A stretch of 64,000 nt of DNA from Lithospermum erythrorhizon (GCA_019722365.1 JADFUC010002352.1:158500-222499), one strand, 5' to 3'. Shown: positions 1 to 12,574, counted from the stretch's first letter. Notes: a model not told the origin generated them from the letters alone. Numbers and translations: made by a program.

Positions 1-309
1 TTGGCACTCAACTCTACTTTAATAGTAAACGGACAAAAATAGGAAAATTATATATATTATACTTTATGAGTCATTTTTAAAATAACAAATACTTAATTGG
101 ATCAATTTTAAATAATTAATTTTAATTAATTCAATTAAAAAACATATGTTCATCTCCAACCTACTCCCCACCACCATTTTTTATCAAACCAACCGCCAGA
201 AACTCCCGGCCGAGTTAATCAGAAACGGGGTTGAGCTAAATCAGATGCATTGATGAACACGTAGAAAACAAACAACTTTCAATGAAAATCTACTCTATAA
301 ACTAGTCAG
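1..309. other. Host DNA left of element X; no gene recognised
   Basis: AT-rich sequence with no recognisable LTR, tRNA or protein domain. It is the left genomic flank of the X insertion. The matching right flank resumes at 23,779. Its last part may be an intron leading into the candidate exon at 310-363, because an acceptor-like CAG immediately precedes that frame, but the pyrimidine tract is poor. Confidence 0.4.
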
Positions 310-363
310 ATGCTTGACAATATGCAGAGGCTATGTCTTGCAAGGAGATTACAAAATCAAACA
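310..363 (+). pseudogene. Candidate host exon, left half, interrupted by element X
   Basis: An ATG-initiated frame (18 codons) runs into the left end of retrotransposon X. When X and one copy of the AAACA repeat are removed, the frame continues without a stop at 23,779-23,862 and ends in TAA, about 45 residues in all. A stop lies just upstream of the ATG (298-300), then CAG, so this could be a last exon with a weak acceptor. The peptide was not recognised. An open frame this short is not rare by chance (roughly one in nine), so this is a hypothesis. Confidence 0.25.
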
Positions 364-1102
364 CGTAAAAACCGGTAACGACTGCTAATTAATAAATTAA
401 AATGGGATTATTAAATTGATTAACGTGAAATTTGAAACCACTTTATATTTTATGTACGAGCAAATGTTAAGTTTGGGGAATTTATAGTCGAGGTAAAATA
501 ATCGGTATAGCTTCAACTAAACGGTCGAATTCTTATCCGAATAAGCTCGTTTTTCCCTCATTCTTTCCACACACCAAACAATGCTTTTTTTTTTTTTTTT
601 TTTAAGAGCGGTAAATAAAACAAAAACAAAAAAATCCCATCTCCCTTCCCCTACAACCGCCGAACCCTTCCCTCTCCCTCTTTTGATTTTCTCCGATTTC
701 TCCTCCATCTCGCAGTTTCGACCCCAAATTTTCAGAGTTTCCCTTCATCAAGGCCTTCGATTTGTAAAAAAGCCGAAAACTTTTTGTGTATTTTGAGTTT
801 CGAATTAGGCTGACTTTTGTGTTTTTCGATTTTTATTTGCTTAAATGATTCTCGGGCTTTAAATTAGTTGTTCTTGGAGTTGAAATTACGCCGCTTGGAT
901 AAGAAATTGGTGATCGCTTAGTGGACGCTGACTTTTTAGGAATTTAGTTCGACTTTGGATTTTAGGTTAAGATCGTATATAGTTATTATCTAGGCCAAAT
1001 TATAGTATATGTAGAGATTATAATAATCGATTAGTGTAAAAGCTGTAAAGTCATTGACTTTTGTCACCTCAGGGTTCGACCTTGTCAAAACGCATAAATG
1101 AT

Positions 1103-3276
1103 ATAGGTGTAATAAATCCCATTCCAGAGTGTGTAACAGTTATAAAATTATTTGGGGTTGCCAAGCCACATTAATGCTGCGCTGTTAAACCGAGATGAGA
1201 AACTAAACCGAAAAACCTAATCCACCTGCACAACTCTTAAAATATTTCGCGACCTAACTCCCATGTTGTCATTTCATCCTTATCCATGTGATTAATCATC
1301 ATCATCATCTTCTTCTTTCCCCAAAAATTAGGGCCGAACCCTCCCCCATTTTCCCTTGAATTTTTTCTTCCATTCTCTTCCTCATCTTGAAAGCTGGGTC
1401 TCTAAAATTTCGAGAAGCCTCTAAATAACTTCACGCTTTTAAGGTAAGAAAGTTCGAACCTTTGGAGTATTTCCTCATGAATCTTCGAGGATGTTGACTT
1501 TTGGTTACCTCGAGTTTGACCTTTTAGCTTTGTTAATGATAACGGTATGTAACCGCCATCTAAGATTAGATTATTGTATTGGGAGGTGATAATACTGATG
1601 ATGTGGGTCAACTGTCGAGAATTATAGTTGACTTTTGTTGACTTTTTTCAAAAATGGTTTTAATATGATATATGGCACTCTTGGACTTTTATTATAGTTG
1701 TTTCGAGGTGTAGTCATGGATTTATATGCCATTGTAGAATATTGTGGATAAACAGTTTTGTAAGTTTGAGTAAGTAGGTTTTGGAGATTAAAGATGGTTT
1801 TAAAATGGGATGATTAGTTGTTAATATCGTAACTTTATGGATTTTAAACTATAATAGGAACTCAATCATTTAAAATGGAAACTCATAACTTAAAGTTAAA
1901 TGATTATAAATGGAAAATTTCATTGGGTTATTTCGGGGAGTATAAATATATAAGTGTGAATGTTATATTACTAGTTGTTTATTATAAGTAGATATTATAA
2001 TTTTGAACGCTGTTTAGCCTTTGATCGAAAGGTCCATCGTTGTGATTGCGCCGGAGTTTTTATATAATGTCGAAAGTAGTATCTATCTCACGCGTGTCGA
2101 TTAACTTGACATGGATATGTGTATGTGTATATATGTGATTTTGTGTTAAATTATGTTGAATACGCATGTTCGGGCTTGTTTGGGTTGTGTCTCAGTGTCC
2201 TACGAAATAACGATAGTGCTTTGAAAGCGACGTTGAGCCGGGTATTAGAAGAGTTGTATACGAGTCGACGGGTGTTTTGCTGAAAGTTGCATTGTCCGGT
2301 ATTTGTTTTATACCTCGGTAAGTGGGCGCGTGATTTCCACGCCGTTACTTATTCGGTGATACCTATGTCGATGGGCATAAGTTTCTCCTCACAGTCGGTG
2401 CTGGATTATATGCGCATTAATCAGAACCGCATTTCATATTGAGTTGTCGTGGCCGATGAGTCGGCCATGTTGTCGAGTTGCCGAGTTGATGAGTTACCGA
2501 GTCGATCAGGTTACCGGTTGGTTACTTGTTCGCTTGTCATGTCGCCATTGCCGCTGATGTAGAAAAGTCGAGTTTTATCGTTGCTATTGCAGCTTCTTGA
2601 AATGTATGTTATTGTTGATTGCCATCATCTTCTAATGTTCTCGCTAGCATCTAATTTATGAACATACGTGAAATATAAATTAAATTGCTAATGACATCGT
2701 AAAGATTCAAATTGAATAATATTATGTACTAATTATCTATCGTGATGCAATATCATCTACTTTCGTGCACTATTGCGTGATCGGGGGTTAATTTCATTCT
2801 TGAGATATATATTCACTAATATTCATAGCTTACACCCTATTCGCTTACGGGCTGCCAATTTCATTACTAGGCTGATAACTCGTTCGCTTCCTCGCTTGTT
2901 CTAAAGCAAGTATCGCTAGAGCTTACCAGCGCGGGTGGCAATTGATCCTCAAGCGCGCCTCATTATTTTGTTTGATCAGAGTTCGCTGTTCAGATAGTCA
3001 TATTTTGGGATTTTTGGCCGTTGTATGTCGATATTTTGTAGTCGGGAGTTAATGTTGTACGTCAAGCTGCTATTCTCGTGGGTTGGGGAATACTACGATA
3101 GATTCTTTTCTTAAAAATTGTCTTTATCCGTTGTATATTATTTTATTTGAAAGTTATTTCAAGACATTTGTTTCCAAAATCGAAGTCCATCTATCAGCTT
3201 AATTTAGTGTCCGTGGATTTGGGGACGCCATTTTAGTCTGTGGCTTACTTTAATTCGGCATGGTCGTTACAATAGG
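1103..3276 (+). mobile_element. Solo LTR of the Y family with perfect 5-bp target duplication
   Basis: The LTR spans 1108-3271 (2164 bp). It starts TGTAATAAATCCC, ends GGTCGTTACA and is flanked by ATAGG on both sides (1103-1107 and 3272-3276). It aligns along its length to the LTRs of element Y, including a degenerate GAGTTG-rich array (about 2440-2530) and the block with GTCGATGGGCATAAG (about 2367). The X 3' LTR gives the empty site: ATATAGGTATG with no insert. A single LTR bounded by a duplication is the usual product of recombination between the two LTRs of a complete element. Confidence 0.93.
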
Positions 3277-4179
3277 TATGTTCTCGATCCTGCCAGAGTT
3301 GCTTGTAGGTGAAATCAGGGTTTAAAAGCTGCGGGATTTAATATATGTTGAAATTACTTTTTATTAGTTTCGAGTAGTAGTTGGGCTTCGGATTGTGAGG
3401 TTGTTAGAAATGGGTTTAATTAGTTGAAAAGTTAATAATCGGGATTGATTAGAATTGTTAAATGTTAGTATTTGGATTAGTGCGAGGTTTAAAGTTTAGA
3501 GTCAGGGAGAAGTTGAAATTTGTCGCTTATTTTATTGTTGAAGTTAAACTAGTAATATTTCACCCAAAAGCGACTACAACGGGTACCAAAAGATGCTAAA
3601 GATAATTTAAAACAAAATCAGTAGTAATTGTACTTTCTCGGTGTTTTGCTTGAATTTAACGCCAAAAAGGCTCTCATGGATCGATTGACTTCCTGCCAGC
3701 CAAGGGTACTAGCCAAAGCGCGGGGTTTATCACTGCTTACAACATTATTTACGCTTTGAGTGTAGTATGGTAAATTGATACGAACATATATATTCCGTGC
3801 TATAAACTTATTTGTTGAACAGAATAGTGGAAATTATGAAAAATGTCGAAACAGATGATGGTCAGGAAAGCCAGATAACGGTAGTAGGTTTTATGGCGGA
3901 ATTATCGACTTGAGCATATTATGGTCATATATCGAGAATGCTGCGCGGCTTGTTGCCTCGTTGTCTCATCCGGGTCATAGAGTCATTGCGAACGTCATCG
4001 AGTCACGCCAGATCGCTGGCTTGTCGTGGTTGGTGGCTGCTTTGGTGCGACGTTGATTGTTAGTCATGTTTGGTTTCATATAGAGAGTGGTCACACCATA
4101 TTAGACGCACGCCGTGAAAGCGCCGCATTTGCAGGTCGCTTGTAGACGGGGCGGGTCCATAATACGATGCTGGTCATCG

Positions 4180-6386
4180 TGGTAATAACCCATTCCGTAT
4201 TTTAGCATTATTGTAATATTATTTGGGGGTTGCTGTTTGTTCTAAGTTGCGTTGCTAAACGGACGCGAGAAACTAAACCGAAAACCGAACGACCTCGCAT
4301 TAAATCCTTGAAATATCTTGCACAAACTCCCATGTATCATTCCATCCTTATCCATGTGAGTTGTCATCATCTTCTTCTTTCTTCTTGAGAAGGCCGAACC
4401 CCTCCCCCATTTTTCCCCTTGATTTTCTCTTCCATTCTCTTCCTCATCTTGCAAGCTTTGGTCCTAAAATTTCTTGGAGAGTTTTCCCGAGTCATCCCCA
4501 TGCTGGGGCGCAGTTAAAGTTCAACCTGAGATTTCATGAATTTTGAGGATGTTGACTTTTTTTGTTACTTGAGTTGACCTTGAGTTTTGATATTTTATAA
4601 TGATATGTAACCGCTATCTAAGCTTTAAATTATAGTATAAGCAGGTGATACACCCATTTATCGGGTTGAAATATGTTGAGATTATAGTTGACTTTCGCTG
4701 ACTTTTTTTGACTTTTTTCAAAATGGTTTTATTATGGTATAAGTGTACTCTTGGACTTTTATTATAATTGTTTCGGAAAGTGTAGGTCATGGGATTTTAG
4801 GTGATTAAAGAATGTTAAGATAAAATGAGTTTTGTGTTTGTGTGTAGTTAAACGTGGGTTTCAAATTAAAGATGGTTAAAATGGGATGATTAGTTGTTAA
4901 TATCGGAACTTTACGCTTTTGGAACTAGTAATCGAACTCAATCAATAAATGAAAAGTTGGCGAACTTAAGTTGGAATAAGGTTATAACGGAATTTCCGTT
5001 AAGTTACGTTGGGAGTATGATACGAGATTAAATATATAAGTAGAATGTTATATTACTTCGCTTGTATATTATAAGTAATAATTATAATTTTAAATGCTTC
5101 GTTTAGGCGCTGACGTGAAAGGCCCGTTGTTGTGATTGTTTTGAGTTTTATATGGCTACCGAGTAGTATCTATCTTACTGCAAGTTGATTAACTATTATT
5201 TGATTACTTGACATGTATGTGTATATATGTGATTTTGTGTTAAATTATATGTTGAATACGATCATGGTCGAAGCTGGGTTGTCAGCAGATGTGGTCTCAT
5301 TTTAGTTGTATGTGTATCGAGGAGTCATTGAAGTCGTATTGTAAGTAGCCAGATACGAAATGTATTGCTTTGTTTAGCTGTATTGTCCGGTATTTCCGCT
5401 TTATACCCGCTGTGATTTTTGCTTCGCACTGCTACGATTCGGGTGATACCTTATGTCGACGGGCATAAGTTTCAGTTGTCGGCCGAGGTTGATTATACGC
5501 ACATTAGTTGTAGAAATCCCACTATATCGAGTCAAGCTGAAAGCTGATGGTTGTCGAGTTGTCGGTGCTAACAGTTGCCGAGCCGGAGCAGAGTTGCAGT
5601 CGCTGAGCCGATACAATCAAGGCGCTGGATTGTGTCGCCGAGTCGATAGCTGCTGAGCTCTCGTCGCCGCTGGTCGCTAATGAGTAGCGTCGGCCGCCAC
5701 AGACGTTATCAGAATTTTCTTTGAAATGTACCATGTTATCGTTAATTGCCATCATCTTGAAATGCAATGCATTTAATTTGGCGAACTTACGTAAATGATA
5801 CATGAAATTTTGCTAATGACTTCTCGTGATAAGATCTTGTAAGTTTAATACACATATACCACTTATCTATCGTATGCAATATCATCTACTTTCGTACACT
5901 ATCGCGCTGATCGAGGTTATCATTCTTGAGATATATTTTCAATTAAGCTTCAGCCTACTCCCTATTCGCTTACGGGCGGCAATTTTATTGCTAGGTCGAC
6001 AGTGGCGCCGCTCCGCGTCTGACTTGTTCGGCATTTGTGTTTTTAGCTTAAAGTAGTCAAGGGAAGCGTTTGATCCGCGCCTCTTTATTTTTTGGATTGT
6101 AATTTGTTGTCTCAGATAAATTGTTTATTTTGGGATTCTTACTATTGTATGATGATATTTTATACCGGAAGTTATGTTGTATGTTGGTTGCTATTACGGG
6201 TTGTGGAAATGCCACGTGGATTCTTTTTTTCTTAAAATTGTTTTTATCCGTTGTATATTATTTTATCGAAGCCGTTCCAAAGACACGCTGACTTCTAATT
6301 GAAGTCATCCATCGATTGGTGACTCGGTGTTCAGGATTTGGGACGCATTCTAACCTCAGGCGCATTTATCAGGCATGGTCGTTACA
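4180..6386 (+). repeat. Y 5' LTR
   Basis: 2.2 kb, from TGGTAATAACCC to GGCATGGTCGTTACA. It aligns with 1108-3271 and 13,755-15,898. It holds a CT-rich leader (about 4370-4450), TTGAC-rich W-box-like clusters (about 4550 and 4690-4725), a GAGTTG-rich degenerate array (about 5540-5650) and a conserved block with GTCGACGGGCATAAG (about 5455). Confidence 0.88.
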
Positions 6387-6390
6387 ATTT

Positions 6391-6403
6391 TGGCATCGTG
6401 AGC
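6391..6403 (+). other. Y primer-binding site (decayed, initiator tRNA-Met type)
   Basis: TGGCATCGTGAGC lies five bases after the LTR end TTACA. It corresponds to TGGTATCAGAGC with substitutions and an extra base. The intact version is at the same place in X (16,856). It would have primed minus-strand DNA synthesis. Confidence 0.7.
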
Positions 6404-6525
6404 GCAGTTTCTATATTCTTTGGTAGTAATGTGTGGTTACGTGTCTATCCGGGGCTGCGGTTCTTTGAAGCCTGTTGAGTCTTTTCTGGAGTCTAAGTCT
6501 TTTCTTTCGCTTTCAGACCGCTGAG

Positions 6526-7580
6526 ATGCCACTCAAGATTTGAGGATGCTGCAGAAGAACTCGCGGCCGCTGAGCCTGTGGTATACCGAGGGTAACGTAG
6601 TAGCCTGGGAAAGCGGCTCGACGGCTGTGAGTCATGAGCTGAAAGGAAGCCTAAATGCTGAGCAACAAGAGTTCGAGTATACCCCGATTTCCTACCGACC
6701 CCGTTGTCGGGAATGCTAATGCCGAGGAGGATTTCGTACATGCACACGGCAGCCCAAAATGGGAGGTCATGGCCCGAGTAGGCTTTCAACGGGGTTTCTA
6801 AGAGATCCCCCAAAGTTCCTCAGCGGGTTCACCGATCACGCCATCGAAGTTTATTAGAGATTTGGAGACCATTTTTGAGCCCATAGGTATCGAGGCGAAA
6901 TTGAGGTCAAGTTCGCTACTTACAGACTCACGGTAGCCGATCACGAGATTTACGGGTAACCTACGGCTATCTTTGACTCCGCTGCAGGGTGACCGTGTGA
7001 CTTAGAGCGCTTTCTAGAGTTGTTTGGTGAGGAATTATTAAAGAGTACCCCACATGGTCGCTTGTAGGATCTAATTTTGACGGTACTGTATGATCGATCT
7101 TTCGAGGAGCACGGAGAGGCGTTTAAGTGGTTATGTCGCTCGCTTCGAAATGACACCCTATCGAGGAGCAAAAGCGATCTTCACGTGACTCCGGTACGGG
7201 TTGATATAGAGATTTTCCACCATATATCTTTGATGACTTTCACCATTTTCTACGAGCCGGCGAACGCCGTATCAAGCGTGCAGTAGAATTGGCCGAGCCT
7301 CGAGGCCGAGGTCGTAAGAGGGTACCATTTGTTGTAAAGTCAAGACAAAGTGATCATCTAGTTCGAGGTTCCGCAGTGAGGACTTTTCAAATTGAATTTT
7401 GGCCCAACCTCTGCAATGTTTCAAGGAATCTGCCGCCTCGAAAGACTTCTTTCAGGTCGTGGTACGCCGTTGTGGATCCGTGGATCTCGTAGGTGTTCAG
7501 GTTCCAAGCGATATTCGATGTTTTGCCAGGAAAGGATGGGCCATTATTTGACGCCTAGCCTCGACATACGGTAGGACGCC
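6526..7580 (+). pseudogene. gag: Y gag (capsid/nucleocapsid), broken
   Basis: Gag forms the retrotransposon particle and packages RNA. The start is taken as ATG at 6526, because X has the same ATGCCAC start and Z a mutated equivalent (ACGCCAC). Gag-like stretches are readable in shifting frames: a segment near 6800-6960 resembling the capsid region (FATYRLT-like), FGEELL-like at about 7030, and a region with AEPRGRG-like residues near 7289. A decayed zinc-knuckle region (Cys residues, MGHY) is near 7490-7560. Stops and frameshifts occur about every 100-200 bases. The acceptor-like TTTCAG lies about 10 bases before the ATG. Confidence 0.65.
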
Positions 7581-7759
7581 CTTAGTATTCCCAGAGCTGG
7601 CGAGCCAAAGAGATTTTCACTGTAAAGATAGTCCGCGGTATAGCAGGTACCGCGGGAGCAAAGCGAGGACGATTTGAGGCCAGAAATCCGTGGTAACTTA
7701 GCCAGTAAGAAGGAAATGTACGTGTAGGCCATCAATGCCGCTATTAATGCTGATGAAAA

Positions 7760-8100
7760 TCGGATAGCCCGGTGGTCGCACTTTGTTGTTATACTAAGGC
7801 TGCAGAGCGAAAGCATTGACTTTTGGAGCTACTCATTCTTTTGTTTCCTCGAGTTTTGTGGATATTTTACTCTGCGTCGAGTCTTTACTTGTTCCCCTTA
7901 ATATTACGGCACGCTTGGGAGGTCGGTCAGTTGGCTATATAGGATCGGTCACTGGCAGTGAATAATTAATTGTTAGTTGCGATCTACTTCCGCTTTGAAT
8001 TGGTAGATTTTGATCTTATTCCTCGAACGCGACCGTCAAAAAGACATCACGCTAAATATCGACGCCACCGCAGCGAGATTATTTTCGGCGAACCAAGTGT
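7760..8100 (+). pseudogene. pro: Y aspartic protease, broken
   Basis: The retropepsin-like protease would cut the Gag-Pol polyprotein. The frame at about 7820-7905 reads LTFGATHSFVSSSFVD, the plant gypsy D-T-G-A-T-H-S-F block. The catalytic Asp is lost from this frame by a one-base shift, although GAC is present in the adjacent frame. A second block near 8000-8030 reads ELVDFDLI, matching the ELVDFDVILGMDWL end of the domain. It is not functional as written. Confidence 0.75.
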
Positions 8101-8149
8101 AATCTACTTTGCTCGAAGGAGACAGTAAATATCGCCATCAAGTTTTATT

Positions 8150-8880
8150 TCTCGCACGAGTGCCGCAGTTTGATCAAGAAAGGTCGCGTATCTGCAATGT
8201 GGCCCACTGGCAGGAGAACAAAAAGCCAGGACGCAAGTTGTTCAGAGTATGCTTCACAAAGTTTTTCCGGAGGAGTTTCCGTTACCAATTGCAGGCAGGT
8301 TTCTAGAGTTTCATGACGTAGTTTCGTGTATCGCGACTAATTCCTATCAAGGTCAGAGAATGGCTCACAGAAGCCAGAGAGTTGAAATATGACCAAGAAC
8401 TATTTTGGATAAGTGCCTATTAATCGAGCGTTAAGCACGCCTGCTTGAAAAAGAAGATGAAATATTTAATTTATAGGTGAAATAACAAAAAGACTATCAA
8501 GAACCTGCTTATCCGCTGTCGGTGATGTATGCATTTTATTTTATCAAATGAGGGTGCCATTTTCAAGATTGATTCGAGATCCGGTACTACCACTGAGGAT
8601 TAAGAGGCTTACATTCCGAATTTCATCTGCATGTAATATGAAGCTTGGTCGCAATGTCGTTTGGATCGTAATTAATGCGCCCAAAGAACGCTCATGGATT
8701 AATGAACCGGTGTTTTGGGAGTTCCCTTTATACCAGATTGTGCTTCTATTGATGATATTCTCATCTACTCGAGTTTATGAGTGTTCAGAGTATCATGATC
8801 AGCAAGGTTGAGATATCGAAGTTACCCAATTGTACGCTAAGTTTAGTGAAATGCAATTATCATTGAGAAAAGTACAGCTT
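8150..8880 (+). pseudogene. pol (RT): Y reverse transcriptase with linker, broken
   Basis: The enzyme would copy element RNA to DNA. 8255-8290 reads as VFPEEFPLP-like, the conserved pre-RT motif (FPEELPGLPP). An R-M-A-like fragment follows near 8357. 8548-8740 carries decayed counterparts of the KIDLRSGYHQ, FGLTNAP and MNRVF blocks (FSRLIR, INAPKE, NEPVFWEF). The catalytic box is at 8742-8774 (ASIDDILIYSS), with both Asp codons at 8751-8756. YAKFSEMQ at 8830 corresponds to the usual YAKFSKCE. At least three frames are involved. Confidence 0.85.
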
Positions 8881-9039
8881 GGGCCATGTTATATCCGTGA
8901 AGGTATTTGTGTGGACCTCGGCGGCGTTAGTTTACCGGGAGCCGACTCTACGGTGCCACAACAGCAGGAGTTTCTCGGCTCTGGGCCGCAATATGTGAGG
9001 TTTATCGAGATTTCTTTTCATAATTCGATGACCAGTCAA

Positions 9040-9480
9040 TTGTAGCGGAGTTCCTTTTATTTGGGACAGATCGGTGAGAGGTGTTTCAACCAGTCGAAAG
9101 CGAAGCTGACTACCTGCACCGGTTTTGGGCTTTACCATCCGGTTCAAGGGTTTCGCGGATCTGCAGCGATGCTTCTCGCACTGTGGGTCAATGTTTGTCA
9201 ATGCCAGAACGGGAGAGTGATTTCATGCTTCTCGACACTGAGGAACCATGAGTGGGAACTACCCGACCCATGATCCTGAGTCGGCAACAATGTTTTCGCA
9301 TCAAGCCATGAGTAAAATACTTTATGGGGTTATGTCACCCTTTCACCGATCACAAAAAGTCCAAGACTCCACCGACGCAGGCACCTCGAATTCGAGGCAA
9401 GAGGAGTATGCGGATGGAGTTTATCGCCGACTATGATGACAATCGAATATCACCCGGAAAGAAAACGTAGTAGTGTATGC
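9040..9480 (+). pseudogene. pol (RH): Y RNase H, broken
   Basis: This domain would degrade the RNA of the RNA:DNA hybrid. Recognisable are QNGRVISCFS (about 9200-9230) and NHEW, then PTHD-like residues near 9245-9275, matching QNGRVISYASRQLKNHE..YPTHDLEL. 9390-9460 resembles LRQ..WMEFIADYD and YHPGK, the family's C-terminal end. Stops follow YHPGK (two consecutive TAG). It sits in the usual place between RT and integrase. Confidence 0.8.
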
Positions 9481-9689
9481 TCGAAGCCGGAAGCGGGAAA
9501 GTTAAGGAGCCAAAGCGCATTTAAGCATTGAGTTGAAATTGATATTGGCAAGAATGCGAAGTTATCGACGCATGTGAAGCGTTCGACCTATACTTTTGAT
9601 CGTATTCGAGTCGGGCAGCCACAGCATGAAGTTTTACATAAAATCGGGCAGAGGGAAGTAAAGAATGGGCACAGAAGATTTTACTGCAA

Positions 9690-9944
9690 GGATTCCAGAA
9701 AGTGGAGCTCGAGGATGGATGGCGCGCTATTTGCACCGTATTCTGGACGAGTCAAAGAGATTCTCACGAGGCTCAATGCTTCTTATACCACGCATCCCGG
9801 TAGCACAAAGATGTACTTCAATTTGAGGTTATGTACTGGAATGGCAGAGAAATTGTAGAGTTCGTGGCGAAATGCTTGGTTTGTCGTGCCAGCGGAGCAT
9901 AGACATCCTACGTGATCGTTGCAAACTCTTCCTATTCCCCGAAA
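9690..9944 (+). pseudogene. pol (IN): Y integrase, N-terminal part (zinc finger), cut by a solo LTR
   Basis: The fragment shows HPGSTKMY at about 9792, then a region that becomes FVAKCLVC after a frameshift (about 9860-9885). This is the His/Cys zinc-binding N-terminus of gypsy integrase. It reaches LQTLPIP (about 9920-9940), the conserved linker before the catalytic core, and there the frame is interrupted. The continuation lies at about 12,600 beyond the inverted insert. Confidence 0.82.
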
Positions 9945-12574
9945 TGACCGACGATTCCGCCCCCCAGTCGGCCGCCCCTGGAAAGTAGAGTCATTAAAAT
10001 CCGGAACAATTTGTGTCACCAAACCATGGACGACTCGCCTTAAAATACAATTGCTTCATCAAAAAATGTGCTCGCTTCCCCAATCAAAATGGGCTTTAAA
10101 ATTTATAATCCATCGCCTATCGAAACTAATTTCAACCCATAAATATATACACAACATATCCCAAAATAAAAGTAACGCCGCAAGGCTACAACAGATGATA
10201 CGCATCGATTCCGAATACAAAATGACTGCCGTCAAGGCTAAAGTTTCAAAAGGAATACAACAATGAAAACTGGTTGACAACACAACAAAATGAGACCGCG
10301 AGATCCTCACTCCAATCTGGACGTCACCTAGCCACTGAATAAACTCTCCAATGCTCCTCTTTTGGCTCAACTAGCCGCCAACCTCGGGTAATAAATAAAA
10401 ATGCCGCCTTATAAATAAAAAGTGGCTAAACAGTTTAAAGTGGAAATCTTAATACTGCGGGTGAATTAAGCCATACGGAATGAGTCAATCAATAATATAA
10501 TAGTCAAATATGAATAAAATAGATATATCCAGACTACCTAAAAGTGTCATACAACATAATTCCGCTAGAAATTCGCATATAATACATGAAGATATAATAG
10601 AAGGTTCAAGAAGCACACAATTTCGTAAAGAAATCAATGTGACTCAACAACCACTCAAACTCTAGTCATCAAACCTCCTATCTCATATCCCCACCAAGAT
10701 ACCAACCTCTAACGCGCATATACTCAACTGCCTACCCGCAGGAACGGACAATCATTGTTCCACCCCGCACTTATACCGCAAAGATAAGGCCAAAACCCGC
10801 ACTTATACACAAAGCAGGCACACCGCACTTATACACAAAGTATAAGGCACACCGCACTTATACACAAAGTATAGCGCACACCGCACGCTATACCGTAGTG
10901 GCCACACGACAACGCACACGCCAGTGATCAAAAGACTCATACCTCTTATAACGGAAGATAAGGCCAACCGCACGCCATAACCGTAAGATAGGCCACACCG
11001 ACACGCACAAAGAAAGCGATCAAACAGAAGTCATACCGCCTTTATAAATGGGAAGTGCCAAACCGGCACGCTATACCGCAGAAGATGGGCCACTGGCCAC
11101 ATATCCCGGCAGGCGAGGCCGAGAGTCACCTAATCCCCAACTATGGTCACCCCCTCGATACTCAAGTCACCTCAAACTCACGCAGATAACCCAAACAACT
11201 ACTCTACCCCCAAACAAAGATTACAAAGACACAGCCTACATATCCCAACTATCAGAATCAATCACAATCGCCGATTGCCATATAAACATATCAAAAAGCA
11301 AGCCGACAAGCACATAATATATGGTGCTCAAGGCCATGCATCTTAATATAAGTTGGGAGTTCAAACTGCTACTTACCTCCAAGAATTCAGCTACGTAAAC
11401 ACAATCACATAACACACCATTACAAGATATCATCTTCTATAATCATAACACACAATACGTATACCATTCTCACATAATCATATCACAATAACATGTTCAC
11501 ACAATTTAAAGTAAGCACGAAAGTAACACCAGTAGATAAGCATCCACCGCTTAGCTACCGCAAAACCTTCACGAAGACAATCAAGTGGACCGGCTTTTTC
11601 CACGATCACTTTCAAACAAAACCCAGAAGTATAATCAAGACCTACTACTATATAATCGGGCGTTTCTAGGAAGATACATAACCAACCTAGGAACTATCTC
11701 AAAACGGTATAACTCGACTCGGGATAAACTATCTAATTATAATTCCATCGACACAACCCAATCGACCCTCGCTAAATTCCATCTTATCACTTTCTCATTT
11801 ATAAATTAATTTTATGTTATTCTAATTAATCATCAAGTCCATAATTAACAATCTATACTCCGAAATATCAATTATAACTCAACTTGGAATTTATACTTTT
11901 TCAACATAACACCCTTTACTCAATTTTAAATCACCAATTTAACATCATAACAACTATAATAAGGTCCCAATATAACCTCCTACACATTTAAAGTCTTATA
12001 ACAACATCCATATAAAAAGTCAACAAAAACCCAAAAAGTCAACTCGACTATAACGTCCTCAAACGATCTCTAAATCACGACCTCACCGTAACACGTCACG
12101 TAACCCATAACCAACTAAGATTTATCATAAAAATTCAATTATGGAAAAGTCAACTAAAAGTCAACTGTCAAAACCTTAAATATCTCTAAAGATGACTTGA
12201 AATTTCATTCCTTTAACTCAAGAGACCATATGAACAATATTCTACAAACGGTTTCTGAAGCCTGAGCGACAATCAAGAGAATGGAAAAATGTTCAAGCGG
12301 GGAAAAACGAGGGAGCATTTCTAAAAAATGGAACAAAGATGAAGATGGCGTGTTTGCTTGACGCATTTATAGATAAAGCCAAAGATATTTAAAAAAACGA
12401 AGTCCTCGCTCGGCTTCTACACTCCTCCGCTAATTTAAATCTCACGAACCCGATTTCAAAGATAAAATTCTTCCATGGCCAACACTACTAAATTATAAAC
12501 GAATTCGCTAAAAACATATGAAATAATATCATTGAGAGAAAAAAAATTATACTATTCCTGTCCCACGACCGAAA
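9941..12574 (-). mobile_element. Inverted solo LTR (W type) inside the Y integrase
   Basis: About 2.63 kb with no internal coding region. It aligns with the minus-strand solo LTR at 40,108-42,685 and, more loosely, with the W LTRs. It starts TGACCGACG-like (9945) and is followed by CCATGGACGACTCGCC as in the other copy. GAAA occurs on both sides (9941-9944 and 12,571-12,574) and may be the rest of a GAAAT duplication. It carries the hairpin minisatellite on the minus strand (about 10,770-11,090) and TTGAC-box clusters (about 12,015-12,160, minus). The right end lacks a clear terminal CA, so that boundary is less certain. Confidence 0.75.
10770..11090 (-). repeat. Hairpin minisatellite array, about 10 units
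   Basis: Imperfect tandem units of about 28 bp. On the plus strand they read CCGCACTTATACACAAAGTATAAGGCACA-like. Each holds TTATAC and GTATAA arms around a short loop, so every unit is self-complementary. Outer units are decayed. Equivalent arrays are at 35,470-35,930, 40,895-41,110 and 43,838-44,050. Confidence 0.85.
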
